This document shows, one piece after another, positions 5,656-5,666 of a DNA stretch of 5,666 nt (positions are counted from its first letter, which is position 1; every line of letters starts with the position of its first letter). The translations under genes and the position numbers were made by a program. Source of the DNA: an uncultured Gemmatimonadota bacterium (lineage in GTDB: Bacteria; Gemmatimonadota; Gemmatimonadetes; Gemmatimonadales; Gemmatimonadaceae); contig CAMLIU010000126.1 of assembly GCA_946479995.1 (NCBI GenBank), forward strand, positions 1-5,666, in the 5' to 3' direction. The notes under the pieces are model-generated. The model saw only the letters and a list, made by a program, of their open reading frames with translations. It had not been told where the DNA came from and did not search any database.

Positions 5656-5666
5656 TCGTAGTCACT

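Overview
The window is GC-rich, with strong G/C preference at third codon positions, and carries four protein genes plus one very small one. The gene content and style (a CxxxC-bearing class A PBP, long Arg/Ala-rich coding, two lipoproteins) remind me of Gemmatimonadota (Gemmatimonadetes). That placement is recollection of family style, not a computed result.

Left part (1-346, minus): the N-terminal part of a response-regulator-like protein runs off the window edge. Its receiver-like fold is degenerate: the acidic pair and the conserved Lys are replaced, while the phospho-acceptor-type Asp is kept. Next come a 44-residue putative lipoprotein or secreted peptide (501-635, plus) and, convergent with it, a 410-residue TPR protein with no DNA-binding domain (668-1900, minus). 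The two converge on a short hairpin. Both are preceded, in the same orientation and at similar distance (79 and 96 nt), by nearly the same 41/42-bp element. It contains two direct TGTCRCAAAA half-sites spaced 21-22 bp apart, about two helical turns. Shared operator, peptide-sized lipoprotein, TPR helical-repeat protein and neighbouring receiver-like regulator together make the most interesting part of the window. They suggest a co-regulated module, possibly peptide sensing, that I cannot match to a described system.

Right part (2185-5580): a secreted CE4-type polysaccharide deacetylase lipoprotein (minus) is divergent, across 168 bp, from a full-length class A penicillin-binding protein with a GT51 transglycosylase and a transpeptidase domain (plus). 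Both act on extracytoplasmic glycans, so this is a conventional cell-envelope neighbourhood. The deacetylase is followed by a strong 12-bp hairpin (2125-2162). The PBP ends in an inverted repeat spanning its own stop codon, followed by a degenerate AAAG-type heptad repeat that reaches the window edge.

No tRNA, rRNA, CRISPR array, transposase or integrase was seen. The longest gene-free stretch is 1901-2184 (284 bp); it holds the TPR leader, one copy of the shared element, an inverted repeat and the deacetylase terminator.
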